The notes: generated by a model from the letters alone, not told the origin. Positions 8,185 through 17,627 are shown, numbered from the stretch's first letter. The stretch is DNA of 45,153 nt from Candidatus Saccharimonadota bacterium (GCA_029260875.1 JAJDCL010000003.1:1-45153), one strand, 5' to 3'. A program made the numbers and translations.

Positions 8185-8230
8185 CTTCAAGATGAGATTC
8201 TGGCTTATTTTAAGCCTATAACTGACTTGC

Positions 8231-9520
8231 TCAGACCTTCCAGAGTGGACCAAGCTTGTTATACAACTTGCTAACCACTGGCTCGCCGGCATTACCCAAA
8301 GCGCCCATGCCCCAGATGTTTTCTTCAAACATGGATTGAGCAATTGTGATGATGCGATTTTTTGAAACAGCACGAATGCGTTCGGGCACCTTGTAATAGT
8401 CGTCAATTACGTCGTCAAAAAAGTAGCGATAGCTATAACCCGCGGCTGTGCCCCCCGCTGTCTGTCCACTCCTCTGATAACGACCCAGAGCATATTGTTT
8501 GGCTGCAGTGACGTCCTCGTCGTCAATATCGCCATCAAACACCGCATGAAGCTCCTTTAGGATGATATTAAATAGTTTGGGTGCGTTTTTTGGCATTACC
8601 TGAGCGCCAAACCACCAGTTGCTGTTGTCGCGAGTTTGCCCGAAACCAGAACTCATACTATAGACCAACCCCTGTTCACGCGCACTGCCGAGAATACGAG
8701 AGTAAAGCGTCTCTGTCAGCATAGTGTTTATAAGACTTAGTGCGTCAGATTCAGGGTCGCGCATGCGTCGGGACATGAAGGTGTCTATATAAAAATAAAG
8801 GTTTTCGACCATATTATTTGGTATATACAGCGGGCTAGATAGTTTTTGTGGTACCTCATGCGGCAACTCAAGCCTGTCATCGCCTTTTGGCAACTCCGTT
8901 GCCCCTAGAAGCTGGCGGATTACCTTCCGTCTTGCAGGCGGTAATTGGCCAGCAATAACAAAACGCATGTTGCTAGTTGTGTGCGTACCTGAGTAATGCT
9001 TGCGTATATCTTCCAGACCAACGTTTTTCATCATTAAAAGTCGTTTTTGATCTGTTAAAACAGCAAATCCGTACGCTTCACGAAGCGCTAGACTAAGGTG
9101 GCGAAAATGGTTATTTGAGCGGGCCGTAAGCTCTTCGCGAACATTTCCAAACTCTGCCTCAAACTCATCCTGAAGAAATAACGGTTTAGTTATAGCTATC
9201 ATCAGCAACCCTAGAATGCGATCCCATTCAAAGTCCGCACACTCGGCTTCGTAAGTTATGTCGTAAGTCCCAGTACTAGCGTTACAATAGGCTCCGTTTT
9301 TCTCAAATTCCGCCTGAAAATGACGCGCCTTAGGGATTAGCTCGTTTGCCCCAAGCAAAACATGCTCCATAATGTGCGGCGCCTCCCACTTTTCCTTGCT
9401 AACCAGGTACTCCCCGGCGCGAAAATTCATTTCGTATGTCATGACCGTGGCGTCGGGTATGTGCAAAAGAAGCCCGCGCGCGCCATTTTGAAGGACAACT
9501 TCAGTGACCGAATGCTTCAT
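8231..9520 (-). CDS. M16 family zinc metallopeptidase (insulinase/processing-peptidase type)
   Basis: A 429-aa protein with the inverted zinc motif HxxEH (HIMEH, His49/Glu52/His53) and a downstream Glu in the NVREELT helix, as expected for the third ligand. An N-terminal active M16 half is followed by the usual second, non-catalytic half. No signal peptide is seen, so it is probably cytoplasmic; bacterial relatives degrade peptides. It starts 10 nt after the secA stop, with an AAGGT-type site upstream, so it is likely co-transcribed with secA. The secA-M16-prfB arrangement interrupts the usual secA-prfB pair, which suggests an inserted gene. The substrate cannot be told from sequence. Confidence 0.88.
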   Translation of the reverse strand: MKHSVTEVVLQNGARGLLLHIPDATVMTYEMNFRAGEYLVSKEKWEAPHIMEHVLLGANELIPKARHFQAEFEKNGAYCNASTGTYDITYEAECADFEWDRILGLLMIAITKPLFLQDEFEAEFGNVREELTARSNNHFRHLSLALREAYGFAVLTDQKRLLMMKNVGLEDIRKHYSGTHTTSNMRFVIAGQLPPARRKVIRQLLGATELPKGDDRLELPHEVPQKLSSPLYIPNNMVENLYFYIDTFMSRRMRDPESDALSLINTMLTETLYSRILGSAREQGLVYSMSSGFGQTRDNSNWWFGAQVMPKNAPKLFNIILKELHAVFDGDIDDEDVTAAKQYALGRYQRSGQTAGGTAAGYSYRYFFDDVIDDYYKVPERIRAVSKNRIITIAQSMFEENIWGMGALGNAGEPVVSKLYNKLGPLWKV

Positions 9521-9530
9521 AGACTAGACC

Positions 9531-12137
9531 TTACCTTTTTTTCCGCTTTGCTTTTTGTTTTCTCTGGCGTTCGGCTTTACGATTTTTTTTAATTTTTTCA
9601 TGCTTTTGTCGTTTTTCCGCCTTTTCAAGCTTGAGAGGCACAAAGTCGGTCTCATGGAACTCTTCTGCCTCTAAAATACGGTCAGCATTGTCTACAGACT
9701 GCCTGGCAGCCCTGGTCAGTTCAGTTTCTACAGGCCGGTCAAGCTCATCGGCGTTGACCGGTCGGGCATGGAAGATTGCGCGAGCCACATCATGACGCAG
9801 CGTGACTTGCATCTCCTCAAACAGCCTCTGTCCTTGGCGCCTATATTCAACCAGCGGGTCTCTTTGCCCGACACTAATCCAGTGAATACCCTCGCGCAGG
9901 TGATCCATATTCTCAAGATGCTGCATCCAAAGGTTATCTAAAATTTGCAAATAGATATCCCTCTCAATCTTGCGCATAATCTCTTTGGTAAATGCTGCTT
10001 CTCGGCCTTTGTATAGTTCCTGAGCTGCGTCCACCAGGCTCTGCCCAAACTTATCTGCCGGGCTGTCAAAAAGCCTATCTAAGGTGGCGCTGTCAAAGGG
10101 GAACACTTCGGTCACTATGGGTTCAAACTGGTCACTAGTTAGGAGGGGCGAGCTGGCTAATGCTTGCGCTTCTTCTTCAATATAAAGCTTAATGCGTTTG
10201 CTAATGTCTTCTTGCACAAGCACATCCCGACGCATTGCGTATGTTGCTTTACGGTGACGATTCATTACATCGTCGTACTGAACAACATTTTTGCGCATAT
10301 CAAAGTTGTGGCCTTCAACCTTCTTCTGGGCGCCTTCTAAGCTTTTGCTGATGACGCGATTTTGGATTGGCGTCTCATCATCTACACCAAGCCGCTGCAT
10401 GATAGTACCAATGCGGTCGCCTCCAAAAATACGCATAAGATCATCTTCTGTGCTAACAAAGAATTGGGTTAAGCCTGGGTCGCCTTGCCGACCAGCGCGA
10501 CCACGTAACTGATTATCAATACGGCGAGACTCGTGTCTTTCTGAACCGATTACATATAAACCGCCGAGCTCTGTCACGCCCTTGCCCAGCACAATATCTG
10601 TACCTCGGCCAGCGATGTTGGTCGCTAGAGTAACCGTTCCCTTTTCACCGGCTTTGGCCACAATGGTTGCCTCGCGTTCATTATTCTTTGCGTTTAGTAC
10701 TTGGTGTGGTACTTTCTTTTGCTTCAAAAGCGTACTTAAAGCTTCGTTCTTTTCTATAGACGCACTTCCTATCAAAACTGGCTGACCGCGCTTTTGCGCA
10801 TCTTTAACTTCTTCCGCGATAGCTTTAAACTTGCCTATTTCAGATTTATAGATCTTGTCTGGTTTATCCACGCGCTTTAGTGGCTTGTTAGATGGAACTT
10901 CTATAACATCCAGTTTATAGATTTGATGAAATTCTTCGCTTTCGGTCAGCGCTGTCCCGGTCATACCTGACAGTTTGCTGTAAAGGCGGAAGTAGTTCTG
11001 GAAAGAAATCGTTGCGAGCGTCATGGATTCTTCTTGTACGTCAACGCCCTCTTTGGCCTCGATCGCCTGGTGTAGGCCTTCGTTGTAGCGCCGGCCCTTT
11101 AGCAGTCGCCCCGTAAACTCATCAACTATAACAACCTCGCCATCTGACGTCACAACGTAGTCTTTGTCACGCTTAAAAATAGCTTGGGCTTTTAGTGCTT
11201 GCTCAAGATGATAGATCGTTCGGATATTACCTGTTCCGTAAAGATTATCTATCCCCAGGATTCGTTGGACATGCTCCACACCATCATCCGTGAGCACCAC
11301 TGCACGACGTTTCTCGTCAACTTCATAGTCACTGTCTTTTTTAAGGTTACGTACAACCTTGGCAAACTGTGCATAAGCAGCACCGCTTGTTACTGAAGGT
11401 GCAGATATGATCAGTGGTGTACGGGCCTCGTCTATTAAGATCGAGTCTACTTCGTCTACGATGGCATAATTAAGTTCACGTTGTCGTAGCTGTTCGGTCT
11501 CACGAACCATGTTGTCGCGCAGGTAATCAAAGCCAAACTCGTTGTTAGTACCATATGTAACGTCTGCCTGATAGGCTTCCTGGCGCGTACATGGCTTTAG
11601 GTGTCGCAGCCTGATGTCTTCGTGCTCTTTGTTGTCAAATTTGGAGTCATATATATATGACTCGTCAGCAATAATAACGCCCGTCTGCATGCCCAAGAAG
11701 TCATAGACCTGCCCCATCCAGCCTGCATCGCGTCGTGCGAGATAATCGTTCACTGTGACCACATGAGCCCCTTTGCCGGTCAGCGCATTTAGATAGATTG
11801 GCAAGGTTGCAACCAGCGTCTTGCCCTCGCCGGTTTTCATTTCCGCCACATTGCCTTCGTGCAACACCATGCCACCGATAAGCTGCACATCAAAATGCCG
11901 TTGCCCTAACGTACGAGTTGCTGCTTCGCGAACGACAGCAAACGCGGCTGGCAGTATTTTGTCTAGGGACTCCTTCGTCAAACGTTCTTTTAGTTTGGCA
12001 GTCTGCTCCTTCAACTGTTTATCAGTCATTTCACTATAAGTGTCGGCAAGCGCATTGATTTCCTTAGTGCGCCTGCGAAGTCGCTTCACCGTTTTAGCTT
12101 GCGGGTCACCCAGAACCCGTTTTAAGATCTTCTTCAT
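9531..12137 (-). CDS. secA: Protein translocase ATPase SecA
   Basis: The motor that drives unfolded preproteins through SecYEG. It is 868 aa. Visible motifs are Walker A MKTGEGKT, the DEAD-like box VDEVDSILIDEARTPLI, TNIAGRGTDI, and QLRGRAGRQGDPG of the second helicase lobe. The preprotein-binding and helical scaffold domains have normal layout. The C-terminus is a Lys/Arg-rich tail without the CxCx8CH zinc motif used for SecB binding in proteobacteria, so SecB-independent export is likely. The ATG has a strong AGGGGAG Shine-Dalgarno 6 nt away. It is flanked by hpf upstream and M16 and prfB downstream, close to the Bacillus hpf-secA-prfB order. Confidence 0.98.
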   Translation of the reverse strand: MKKILKRVLGDPQAKTVKRLRRRTKEINALADTYSEMTDKQLKEQTAKLKERLTKESLDKILPAAFAVVREAATRTLGQRHFDVQLIGGMVLHEGNVAEMKTGEGKTLVATLPIYLNALTGKGAHVVTVNDYLARRDAGWMGQVYDFLGMQTGVIIADESYIYDSKFDNKEHEDIRLRHLKPCTRQEAYQADVTYGTNNEFGFDYLRDNMVRETEQLRQRELNYAIVDEVDSILIDEARTPLIISAPSVTSGAAYAQFAKVVRNLKKDSDYEVDEKRRAVVLTDDGVEHVQRILGIDNLYGTGNIRTIYHLEQALKAQAIFKRDKDYVVTSDGEVVIVDEFTGRLLKGRRYNEGLHQAIEAKEGVDVQEESMTLATISFQNYFRLYSKLSGMTGTALTESEEFHQIYKLDVIEVPSNKPLKRVDKPDKIYKSEIGKFKAIAEEVKDAQKRGQPVLIGSASIEKNEALSTLLKQKKVPHQVLNAKNNEREATIVAKAGEKGTVTLATNIAGRGTDIVLGKGVTELGGLYVIGSERHESRRIDNQLRGRAGRQGDPGLTQFFVSTEDDLMRIFGGDRIGTIMQRLGVDDETPIQNRVISKSLEGAQKKVEGHNFDMRKNVVQYDDVMNRHRKATYAMRRDVLVQEDISKRIKLYIEEEAQALASSPLLTSDQFEPIVTEVFPFDSATLDRLFDSPADKFGQSLVDAAQELYKGREAAFTKEIMRKIERDIYLQILDNLWMQHLENMDHLREGIHWISVGQRDPLVEYRRQGQRLFEEMQVTLRHDVARAIFHARPVNADELDRPVETELTRAARQSVDNADRILEAEEFHETDFVPLKLEKAEKRQKHEKIKKNRKAERQRKQKAKRKKR

Positions 12138-12228
12138 TTAGCACTCCCCTCTGGTTTGACTGTCTCGTCAGCAATAAAAACTATTGTACCTCATCAGAGG
12201 TGCACTATGCCAGGTAATTTTCCCAACA

Positions 12229-12585
12229 TTAAAGTCTTCGCAGCCGCGTTAAAAGCCGGCGGTGAATTCTAAGGGTGCTGTGAGTTTCCTTGTATTTCTT
12301 TAGATGGGTTTTTAGTTTTGCCTCTACAATATCTACCGCAGCAAATGGGTTAAGGGTCGTCTCCTTTATCGTAAAAGTTTCTCCCGGCAAGTTCAAAATA
12401 ACCTCGCAGGTGTGTAGCTTTCTGGCTTTTACTTTTGTCTCTTTAATCAAGACTTCAGCATGGGCTGATTCACGAGCGTGTCTAGGCATGTAACGATCGG
12501 TTTTGCCGATTTTTCTTATTATGTATTTTTTAAGCTCGTCACTCACCGTTGTGTGCACGCCACTAATTTCTAACTTCTGAATCAT
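12229..12585 (-). CDS. hpf: Ribosome hibernation promoting factor, short form (HPF/YfiA)
   Basis: A 118-aa protein that covers the HPF/RaiA N-terminal domain only (MIQKLEISGVHTTVSDELKKYI, then the basic strand KARKLHTCEVIL). The C-terminal dimerisation domain of long HPF is missing. By family knowledge it binds the decoding region of the 30S subunit and silences ribosomes in stationary phase. The C-terminus is very basic (RIHRRLLTRLRRL). Its ATG overlaps the serS stop by 4 nt, so it is translationally coupled to serS. secA follows after about 90 nt, as hpf precedes secA in Bacillus. Confidence 0.88.
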   Translation of the reverse strand: MIQKLEISGVHTTVSDELKKYIIRKIGKTDRYMPRHARESAHAEVLIKETKVKARKLHTCEVILNLPGETFTIKETTLNPFAAVDIVEAKLKTHLKKYKETHSTLRIHRRLLTRLRRL

Positions 12586-13880
12586 ACTGTCTCCCTCCCA
12601 CCCATATATTGCCTTAATACCGTAGGCACTTGTATTTGCTCGTCTCGCATCTGATAGTTTTCTATAATCGCGGCCAATATACGGCTCATGGCAAACGCGG
12701 TCGCATCATTAGTGTGGACCAGTTCTACTTCCCCGCTCTTGCGCCTAATACGTGTTTTAAGATCGCGGGCCTGATAATCAGTCATGTAGTCGGCCGTATG
12801 TGTTTCTATGAATCTATCCTGCCCCGGGAACCAACAGTTTAGGTCTATGCCACTGGCATTTGGTTTCCCGATATCAAAGGTGCATTTTCGGATTAGCTGA
12901 TAAGTAAGACCGAGTTTTTGAACCATATATTCTTGTAATGCAATGAGCAACTTATGCTCATCCTCACCTGTTTCTGGTGTGCTAAAGACTTCCATCTCAA
13001 GTTTGTCAAACTGGTGTAGACGGATAATACCTTCTGTATCTTTGCCGTATGTACCCGCCTCCCTGCGAAAACTCGTACTATAACCAATGTAACGGATGGG
13101 GAACATATCTTCCTGCAAAATCTCGTTCCAATACATAGTACAAAGAGTGTGTTCGGCGCTGGCGTTTAGCCATAAATCATCATCTGCAAGTTTATAAGTA
13201 ACTTCTTCTGCGTTTAACCTGGCTGAAGCAGCGTACGGCTCTGTCCGCAGCATGGCTGGTGGCAATATTGGCGTAAACGGCTTAGGTGTGGTATTTAAGT
13301 TATTCTCCTTAATAAGCTGAGCAAGTATTTGCTCGTCACCAAGAGTGTCCATCACGAATTGTATAAGCGCGAACTGCAAGCGTGCTAAACCGCCTTTTAT
13401 ATATGCAAAGCGACTACCTGCAATTTTCGCTGCACGTTCTTTATCGATAAGATCGCGTGGCTCTGCGATTTCCCAGTGTGGCTTAGGTCGAAAATCAAAT
13501 TGTGGCTTTTCTCCCGATTCTTTTTCAATAATATTTTCGGCTTCGCTGGAACCAACGGGCACATTTTCTAGGGGCATGTTCGGTACTTGTTTTAGCAGCA
13601 CGATAAATTCTTGTTCTATCGAATTCAATTGGTGTTCTAGGTCTGTCAGATTGTCTTTGATCATACGGCCCTGGGCCACCTGCTCTTCGCTTGGCCGTTG
13701 ACCGTTAGAGTTTTCGGTAAGTTCGTTGCGCTGGCGTCGTAGGTCCTCAACTTGCGCCAAAAGCTTGCGGCGTTTGGCATCAAACCCAAGTAGCTGGTCT
13801 ATGTCAACGCCATACCCCTTCTGCTTGGATTTTACTTTGACAAGCTCTGCGTTTTCCCTTATGAACTGAATATCTAGCAT
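12582..13880 (-). CDS. serS: Seryl-tRNA synthetase
   Basis: A 432-aa class II synthetase that charges tRNA-Ser. The N-terminal tRNA-binding coiled coil (about 30-105) is followed by the catalytic core with TSFRREAGTYGKDTEGIIRLHQFDKLE (motif 2), the serine-binding TAEHT-like segment (SAEHTLC), and the C-terminal motif 3 region near FAMSRILAAIIENYQ. The length and layout are normal bacterial. The ATG lacks a Shine-Dalgarno and follows a TATAAT by 8 nt, so the transcript is probably leaderless. It overlaps hpf by 4 nt. The gene is divergent from the HTH-Nudix gene, with 143 bp between the two starts. Confidence 0.97.
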   Translation of the reverse strand: MLDIQFIRENAELVKVKSKQKGYGVDIDQLLGFDAKRRKLLAQVEDLRRQRNELTENSNGQRPSEEQVAQGRMIKDNLTDLEHQLNSIEQEFIVLLKQVPNMPLENVPVGSSEAENIIEKESGEKPQFDFRPKPHWEIAEPRDLIDKERAAKIAGSRFAYIKGGLARLQFALIQFVMDTLGDEQILAQLIKENNLNTTPKPFTPILPPAMLRTEPYAASARLNAEEVTYKLADDDLWLNASAEHTLCTMYWNEILQEDMFPIRYIGYSTSFRREAGTYGKDTEGIIRLHQFDKLEMEVFSTPETGEDEHKLLIALQEYMVQKLGLTYQLIRKCTFDIGKPNASGIDLNCWFPGQDRFIETHTADYMTDYQARDLKTRIRRKSGEVELVHTNDATAFAMSRILAAIIENYQMRDEQIQVPTVLRQYMGGRETV

Positions 13881-13888
13881 GTATTTAT

Positions 13889-13894
13889 ATTATA
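13889..13894 (-). promoter_or_regulatory. -10 box for leaderless serS
   Basis: Perfect TATAAT on the minus strand, 8 nt before the serS ATG, with no Shine-Dalgarno. It shares the divergent intergenic region with the Nudix gene. Confidence 0.55.
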
Positions 13895-13951
13895 GCGTAT
13901 GTTGGCGCCACCCCTTCAAATACCATCTTCCACCGTTAACTACATATAACT

Positions 13952-13987
13952 AAAGTCAACTTCACTAGACTTTGGGGTTAATGACTT
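13952..13987. promoter_or_regulatory. Clustered AAGTC half-sites in the serS/Nudix divergent region
   Basis: AAAGTC at 13952-13957, GACTTT at 13968-13973 and TGACTT at 13982-13987 are inverted copies of one hexamer, spaced about 15 nt centre to centre. They lie between the serS start and the HTH-Nudix start. They could be an operator for the HTH domain of that protein, but they are short and chance is not excluded. Confidence 0.3.
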
Positions 13988-14023
13988 CTATAGTCCGGTT
14001 TAGATAATTTATAGGAGCCGACA

Positions 14024-14734
14024 ATGAGTCTAGAGATAAATATACACGCAGCTCAGACTAGCATTCTTCGGGAGCTGCTGTTTCATCCGCATGCAGGTTA
14101 TGCCAAACTACAGAAACCGACAGGTCTGAGCAGTGATCATTTCAACTTCCACATCTCGCGACTTGTGGAGCTTGGGTTGGTGGAAAAAATGAACCGGGGT
14201 CGCTATGCTCTATCACCACGCGGCAAGGAGTATGCCAACCGGCTTGATACAGACCAAAACACCGTCGAACGACAACCAAAAGCTGCCGTCATACTCGCTC
14301 TGGAGCGCGTGCATAACAACCAAAAACAATACCTGTTCCAAGAACGACTCAAGAACCCATATTTCGGATTTTGGGGGCTTCCAAGTGGCAAGATCCGGTG
14401 GGGCGAGACCATTACCCAGACCGCTGAGCGCGAATCCTTGGAAGAAACCGGCTTAATGGCAGAATTTACGGTTGCAGGTATATATCATGAAATTGTTATT
14501 CAGGAAGAAAGCGGTGAGTTGCTTGAGGATAAGATCTTTTTCGTAGTAAACGGCAAGAATCCTACCGGAAAACTCACCGTCAAGTTTGAAGGTGGTCGCA
14601 ATAAGTGGATGACGCGTGAAGAAGCGTACGCAAAAGAGAAGAAGTTTGACAGTTTCGCCCACGAACTGGACATTTTGACCTCGGATGAATGGCTAATTGA
14701 ACGTACTACCTCCTACAGCAAGAAAGTATTTTAG
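14024..14734 (+). CDS. Winged-helix/Nudix hydrolase fusion
   Basis: A 236-aa two-domain protein. Residues about 1-75 look like a winged-helix DNA-binding domain (ILRELLFHP, HISRLVELGLVEKMNRGRYALSPRG). Residues about 85-225 are a Nudix domain with a perfect Nudix box: Gly, then five residues, Glu, seven residues, then RESLEETGL. The catalytic residues are intact, so hydrolysis of a nucleoside diphosphate derivative is likely; the substrate is unknown. Some HTH-Nudix proteins are metabolite-sensing repressors (NrtR has the reverse domain order), so a regulatory role is possible. The start has an AGGAG Shine-Dalgarno. The 3' end overlaps the convergent nuclease gene by 4 nt. The upstream AAGTC half-sites may be its operator. 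Confidence 0.85.
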   Translation: MSLEINIHAAQTSILRELLFHPHAGYAKLQKPTGLSSDHFNFHISRLVELGLVEKMNRGRYALSPRGKEYANRLDTDQNTVERQPKAAVILALERVHNNQKQYLFQERLKNPYFGFWGLPSGKIRWGETITQTAERESLEETGLMAEFTVAGIYHEIVIQEESGELLEDKIFFVVNGKNPTGKLTVKFEGGRNKWMTREEAYAKEKKFDSFAHELDILTSDEWLIERTTSYSKKVF

Positions 14735-15504
14735 CGCCTCTTTATGGCCTGCAGAGTGAGTTCGGTACGCGCCTTGGCATAGGTGCAGAAATCACAGTCG
14801 CCGCCCATTGCAGCAGTACCAACGGCGGGCATATCACCTTCAAGGCAGCCCTTCATTTCCTGAAGTGTTTTTTCAAGCCAGTCTGCATTGCCAGTATAGG
14901 GGATAATTTTGGTACGGAATTCAACGCGATCATTAAAACCATCCATGTCTAGTCGCCCATTAGCATAAACGAAATAGCCGGTATCATTTACATTGAAGCC
15001 GTTTTGCCTAAGCAGCCATTGGTATATTTCCATTTGACGTTTATAGCTAACCTGCCAATCAGCGTCCAGAGTAATTTCACTTTGCTTTGCCGTTGCCTTA
15101 TAATCCACCACGATTAGTTCACCCGAATCGTTAACCCAAATATCGTCAACAGCCCCAAAAACATATAGATTAGTCGGCTTGTGTAGGGCCGCGACACCTG
15201 TGAAGTTAGTGCGCCATATGTTCAGATCATCATGAGAAAAAGGTATGGCTTGAACCCCAAATTCCAGCATAATCGGGTGCGGCTTGCCCTTTGCACGGAA
15301 GTTATCAAATTCTTTTTTCAGCAGTTCGTCAATCGCCTTGTTAATTTGAAAAGGTGGACCATTCGGTCGCGAAAGCCTCATGCGAGCATCTAGCCAAAAA
15401 CAGCGTGGGCACTGCATAAAAAGCTCAATCTTGCTGCGGCTGACCTTGAAAACTTCTTTTTGGCCAGGCTTATATGGCTGGCTGCGGGTTCTGTTATAAC
15501 TCAT
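14731..15504 (-). CDS. PD-(D/E)XK (RecB/Cas4-like) nuclease
   Basis: A 257-aa single-domain nuclease. SRSKIELFMQCPRCFWLD at the N-terminus is typical of the RecB/Cas4/AddB nuclease family. The catalytic core is seen as VFGAVDDIW (Asp) followed by LIVVDYKAT (D-x-K), then the QMEIYQWLL helix (Q-Y motif). Two Cys in CPRC and two in CDFC at the C-terminus match the layout of Fe-S-binding members, so a 4Fe-4S cluster is possible. No cas genes or helicase are adjacent, so the role is probably DNA repair or processing. The ATG follows TGCTACAAT by 8 nt with no Shine-Dalgarno (leaderless). Confidence 0.85.
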   Translation of the reverse strand: MSYNRTRSQPYKPGQKEVFKVSRSKIELFMQCPRCFWLDARMRLSRPNGPPFQINKAIDELLKKEFDNFRAKGKPHPIMLEFGVQAIPFSHDDLNIWRTNFTGVAALHKPTNLYVFGAVDDIWVNDSGELIVVDYKATAKQSEITLDADWQVSYKRQMEIYQWLLRQNGFNVNDTGYFVYANGRLDMDGFNDRVEFRTKIIPYTGNADWLEKTLQEMKGCLEGDMPAVGTAAMGGDCDFCTYAKARTELTLQAIKRR

Positions 15505-15512
15505 GCAGATCT

Positions 15513-15521
15513 ATTGTAGCA
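15513..15521 (-). promoter_or_regulatory. Extended -10 for the leaderless PD-(D/E)XK gene
   Basis: TGCTACAAT on the minus strand ends 8 nt before the ATG. It lies in the 30-nt gap after the M14 gene stop, so the nuclease has its own promoter. Confidence 0.5.
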
Positions 15522-15534
15522 GCTAATAGATGAC

Positions 15535-17562
15535 TCATGGGAGACTCGCCATGGCCCATAAGGCCTCACTGTTACGTGAAAATTCGTTACCTGATACTGT
15601 AGCAAGCTCTACGAGTAGCCCTGGAATCCCGTGTTTGTCATGTAGCCAATCCTCAAACTCTCCGGTTGTAGAGTACGAGAATATATCATCAGCCTGGCTG
15701 TCATGAGCAACGCTATAGCGACTTTTGTTTGCGTAGGCAGAAGCAAGGCTACCTGAATCCCCTGCCCCATTACCAATAACCACAGCTGCCACCGCATGAT
15801 AAGTTAAAACTAACCGAGGCGCCTGAGATTGTATATAAGAAGCAAGTGCCTTACTTTCTGGCTCGGATAGCGCGGTGCTGCCACCTCCCTCGGGCACAAA
15901 CGTAGGGCCAGGCATGTAAACACCAGGGGTCCAGTCATCAGCCGGAAAGTTACGATTTAAGTCTACGTTGTTTGCGTTAGTCCGCCGGTTTGCCGCCGTG
16001 CCATCAGGGTTAGAGTTGGGTATTACTATGATCGTGCGGTGTGCCGGGATTCGGTCTGGGTTGTTTTCTAACTCGTCTATCCAAGAAGACATGGTTTGAT
16101 AGCTACTTTTTTCATTACCGTGCATGCCACCCACATAAACTATCTTACTGGGACCTGTACCGAATCTATAGGCTTGTATGGCGCGTCCATTTACAGAGTA
16201 ACCAATAGTGGATATGACTGCACAGCGCGTTCTAAAACGGCGCACCCAAGCTGCATCACCCACGACACCATAAGCGCTCTCAACCCCCTCATGAATGGTT
16301 AAGGTATATGGTGTGCAGACTCCGAGTAAATCGGGTGTTATTACCAAAAGATTGTTTTTAATACGCGCCTTAAACGGCACCGGGCCAGCGCCTGAGGTTA
16401 GGCTGATGTATTTTGAGATGTTCTGAGTAGACGCCAATGCTTGGTCAAAGGTAAGAGTAATCCCAGACTCTCTATCAACCTTACTAGAACCAATACTCGC
16501 GCTCTTCACTGCCGGACCTCCGGAGGTAGTAAACTCAATCATCAGCGGCGCTTCCAGTTGACCGTTATCTGTTGCAAACATTTCGTTAATAACTACTTTA
16601 AATTTTGCGCGTCGTTCTAGGGGTTTTATAAACCGCACCGTCAGCTCGCTGCCACTCAGTTCCGTGCTTGCTTCTACTGGCTGCTCGGTATTGTCCACCA
16701 GACGCACGATAGACACGCCGGAAAATAACGACAGCTCTTTGTTGGCGATCAGCCTAATTTCACTTAGTTGCTCATATACCAAACTACCGGGCTCCACAGA
16801 GTAGCTCGCGATCTGTATAGGGTCAGCTGTTTTTGCTTTTCCCTCATAAGCGACTCCCGCAGGGGCGCCCTTATAGCTTCTAGTAATCTTTAAATTGTAC
16901 TGAGCGCCTTGCGTCATACCCAAGTGTCTTACCGCGCAAGATATTTCCGTGTCATTTTTTGCACAACCAATTGTTTTTTCATTAGCGTGTATGTGGTAAT
17001 CAAATATTTTGTCGGTTGTACTAATCGGCAATACGAGTGGTTTACTAATGGCAATCGGTTTGGAAAATTTATCGGTGGCTAATAATGGATACTCTTGTGT
17101 CTTTATATACATCTTTTGCACTAACAGCTTGTTGCCTAAGAAAGAAAAGCTGGCTACATGCGCACTATTAGCAGATGGCGCGCTTTGCGTCACGGCGCAT
17201 GCTTGGCGCGAAAAAACTTCTAGCCCGAATAACGATACCCCGCCTCTTAGTTCTACCTTGTAAGCGCTGTCGCCAAGCGGACGATGCAGCCCAGACAGGA
17301 CAACTGGCTTGTTTACACAAACACTCTCTGAGCTAAAGGTGAAGCTGGCTCTAGGTTGCCAAAGAATAGATATTATGACCCATATTATGGTTAACGCTAT
17401 CACAGAGCGGAGTGCAAGTGATTTATGTTGACGGCTAAACCTACGGACGCGCTTCAGTACAGCCACAACATCATCATGAACCTTTCGCTGATCTACCATT
17501 TGCTCGGCGCCTTGTTCTAGCTCGCCTGCTATAGATGCCTTATTATTTGTTTCTGACAGCAT
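15535..17562 (-). CDS. Membrane-anchored M14 zinc carboxypeptidase with Ig-like domains
   Basis: A 675-aa protein. A cytoplasmic N-terminus (about 1-50) is followed by one membrane segment (about 52-68). A long extracytoplasmic region (about 75-440) contains bacterial Ig-like/SbsA-type repeats (SYSVEPGSLVYEQLSEIRL, SASIGSSKVDRESGITLTF). The C-terminal M14 domain (about 450-675) has the zinc ligands His481 and Glu484 (GGMHGNE) and His589 (LTYHAV). DLNRNFP carries the substrate Arg, and the catalytic Glu652 is in LLVELAT. The family trims C-terminal residues, including D,L- or L,D-peptides of peptidoglycan. It lies downstream of rsmE on the same strand with its own TATAAT about 15 nt before the ATG. 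A cell-wall or host-surface peptide substrate is an inference. Confidence 0.88.
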   Translation of the reverse strand: MLSETNNKASIAGELEQGAEQMVDQRKVHDDVVAVLKRVRRFSRQHKSLALRSVIALTIIWVIISILWQPRASFTFSSESVCVNKPVVLSGLHRPLGDSAYKVELRGGVSLFGLEVFSRQACAVTQSAPSANSAHVASFSFLGNKLLVQKMYIKTQEYPLLATDKFSKPIAISKPLVLPISTTDKIFDYHIHANEKTIGCAKNDTEISCAVRHLGMTQGAQYNLKITRSYKGAPAGVAYEGKAKTADPIQIASYSVEPGSLVYEQLSEIRLIANKELSLFSGVSIVRLVDNTEQPVEASTELSGSELTVRFIKPLERRAKFKVVINEMFATDNGQLEAPLMIEFTTSGGPAVKSASIGSSKVDRESGITLTFDQALASTQNISKYISLTSGAGPVPFKARIKNNLLVITPDLLGVCTPYTLTIHEGVESAYGVVGDAAWVRRFRTRCAVISTIGYSVNGRAIQAYRFGTGPSKIVYVGGMHGNEKSSYQTMSSWIDELENNPDRIPAHRTIIVIPNSNPDGTAANRRTNANNVDLNRNFPADDWTPGVYMPGPTFVPEGGGSTALSEPESKALASYIQSQAPRLVLTYHAVAAVVIGNGAGDSGSLASAYANKSRYSVAHDSQADDIFSYSTTGEFEDWLHDKHGIPGLLVELATVSGNEFSRNSEALWAMASLP

Positions 17563-17627
17563 ATTTTTATCTTAACGATTATATAGATACTATACTTGTG
17601 CTTTATCCTTTTACAACTTTCCAGAGG

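Noticed and set aside
14731-15504. Cas4 of a CRISPR system
   Set aside because: The fold and Cys layout are similar, but there is no repeat array or other cas gene in the window.
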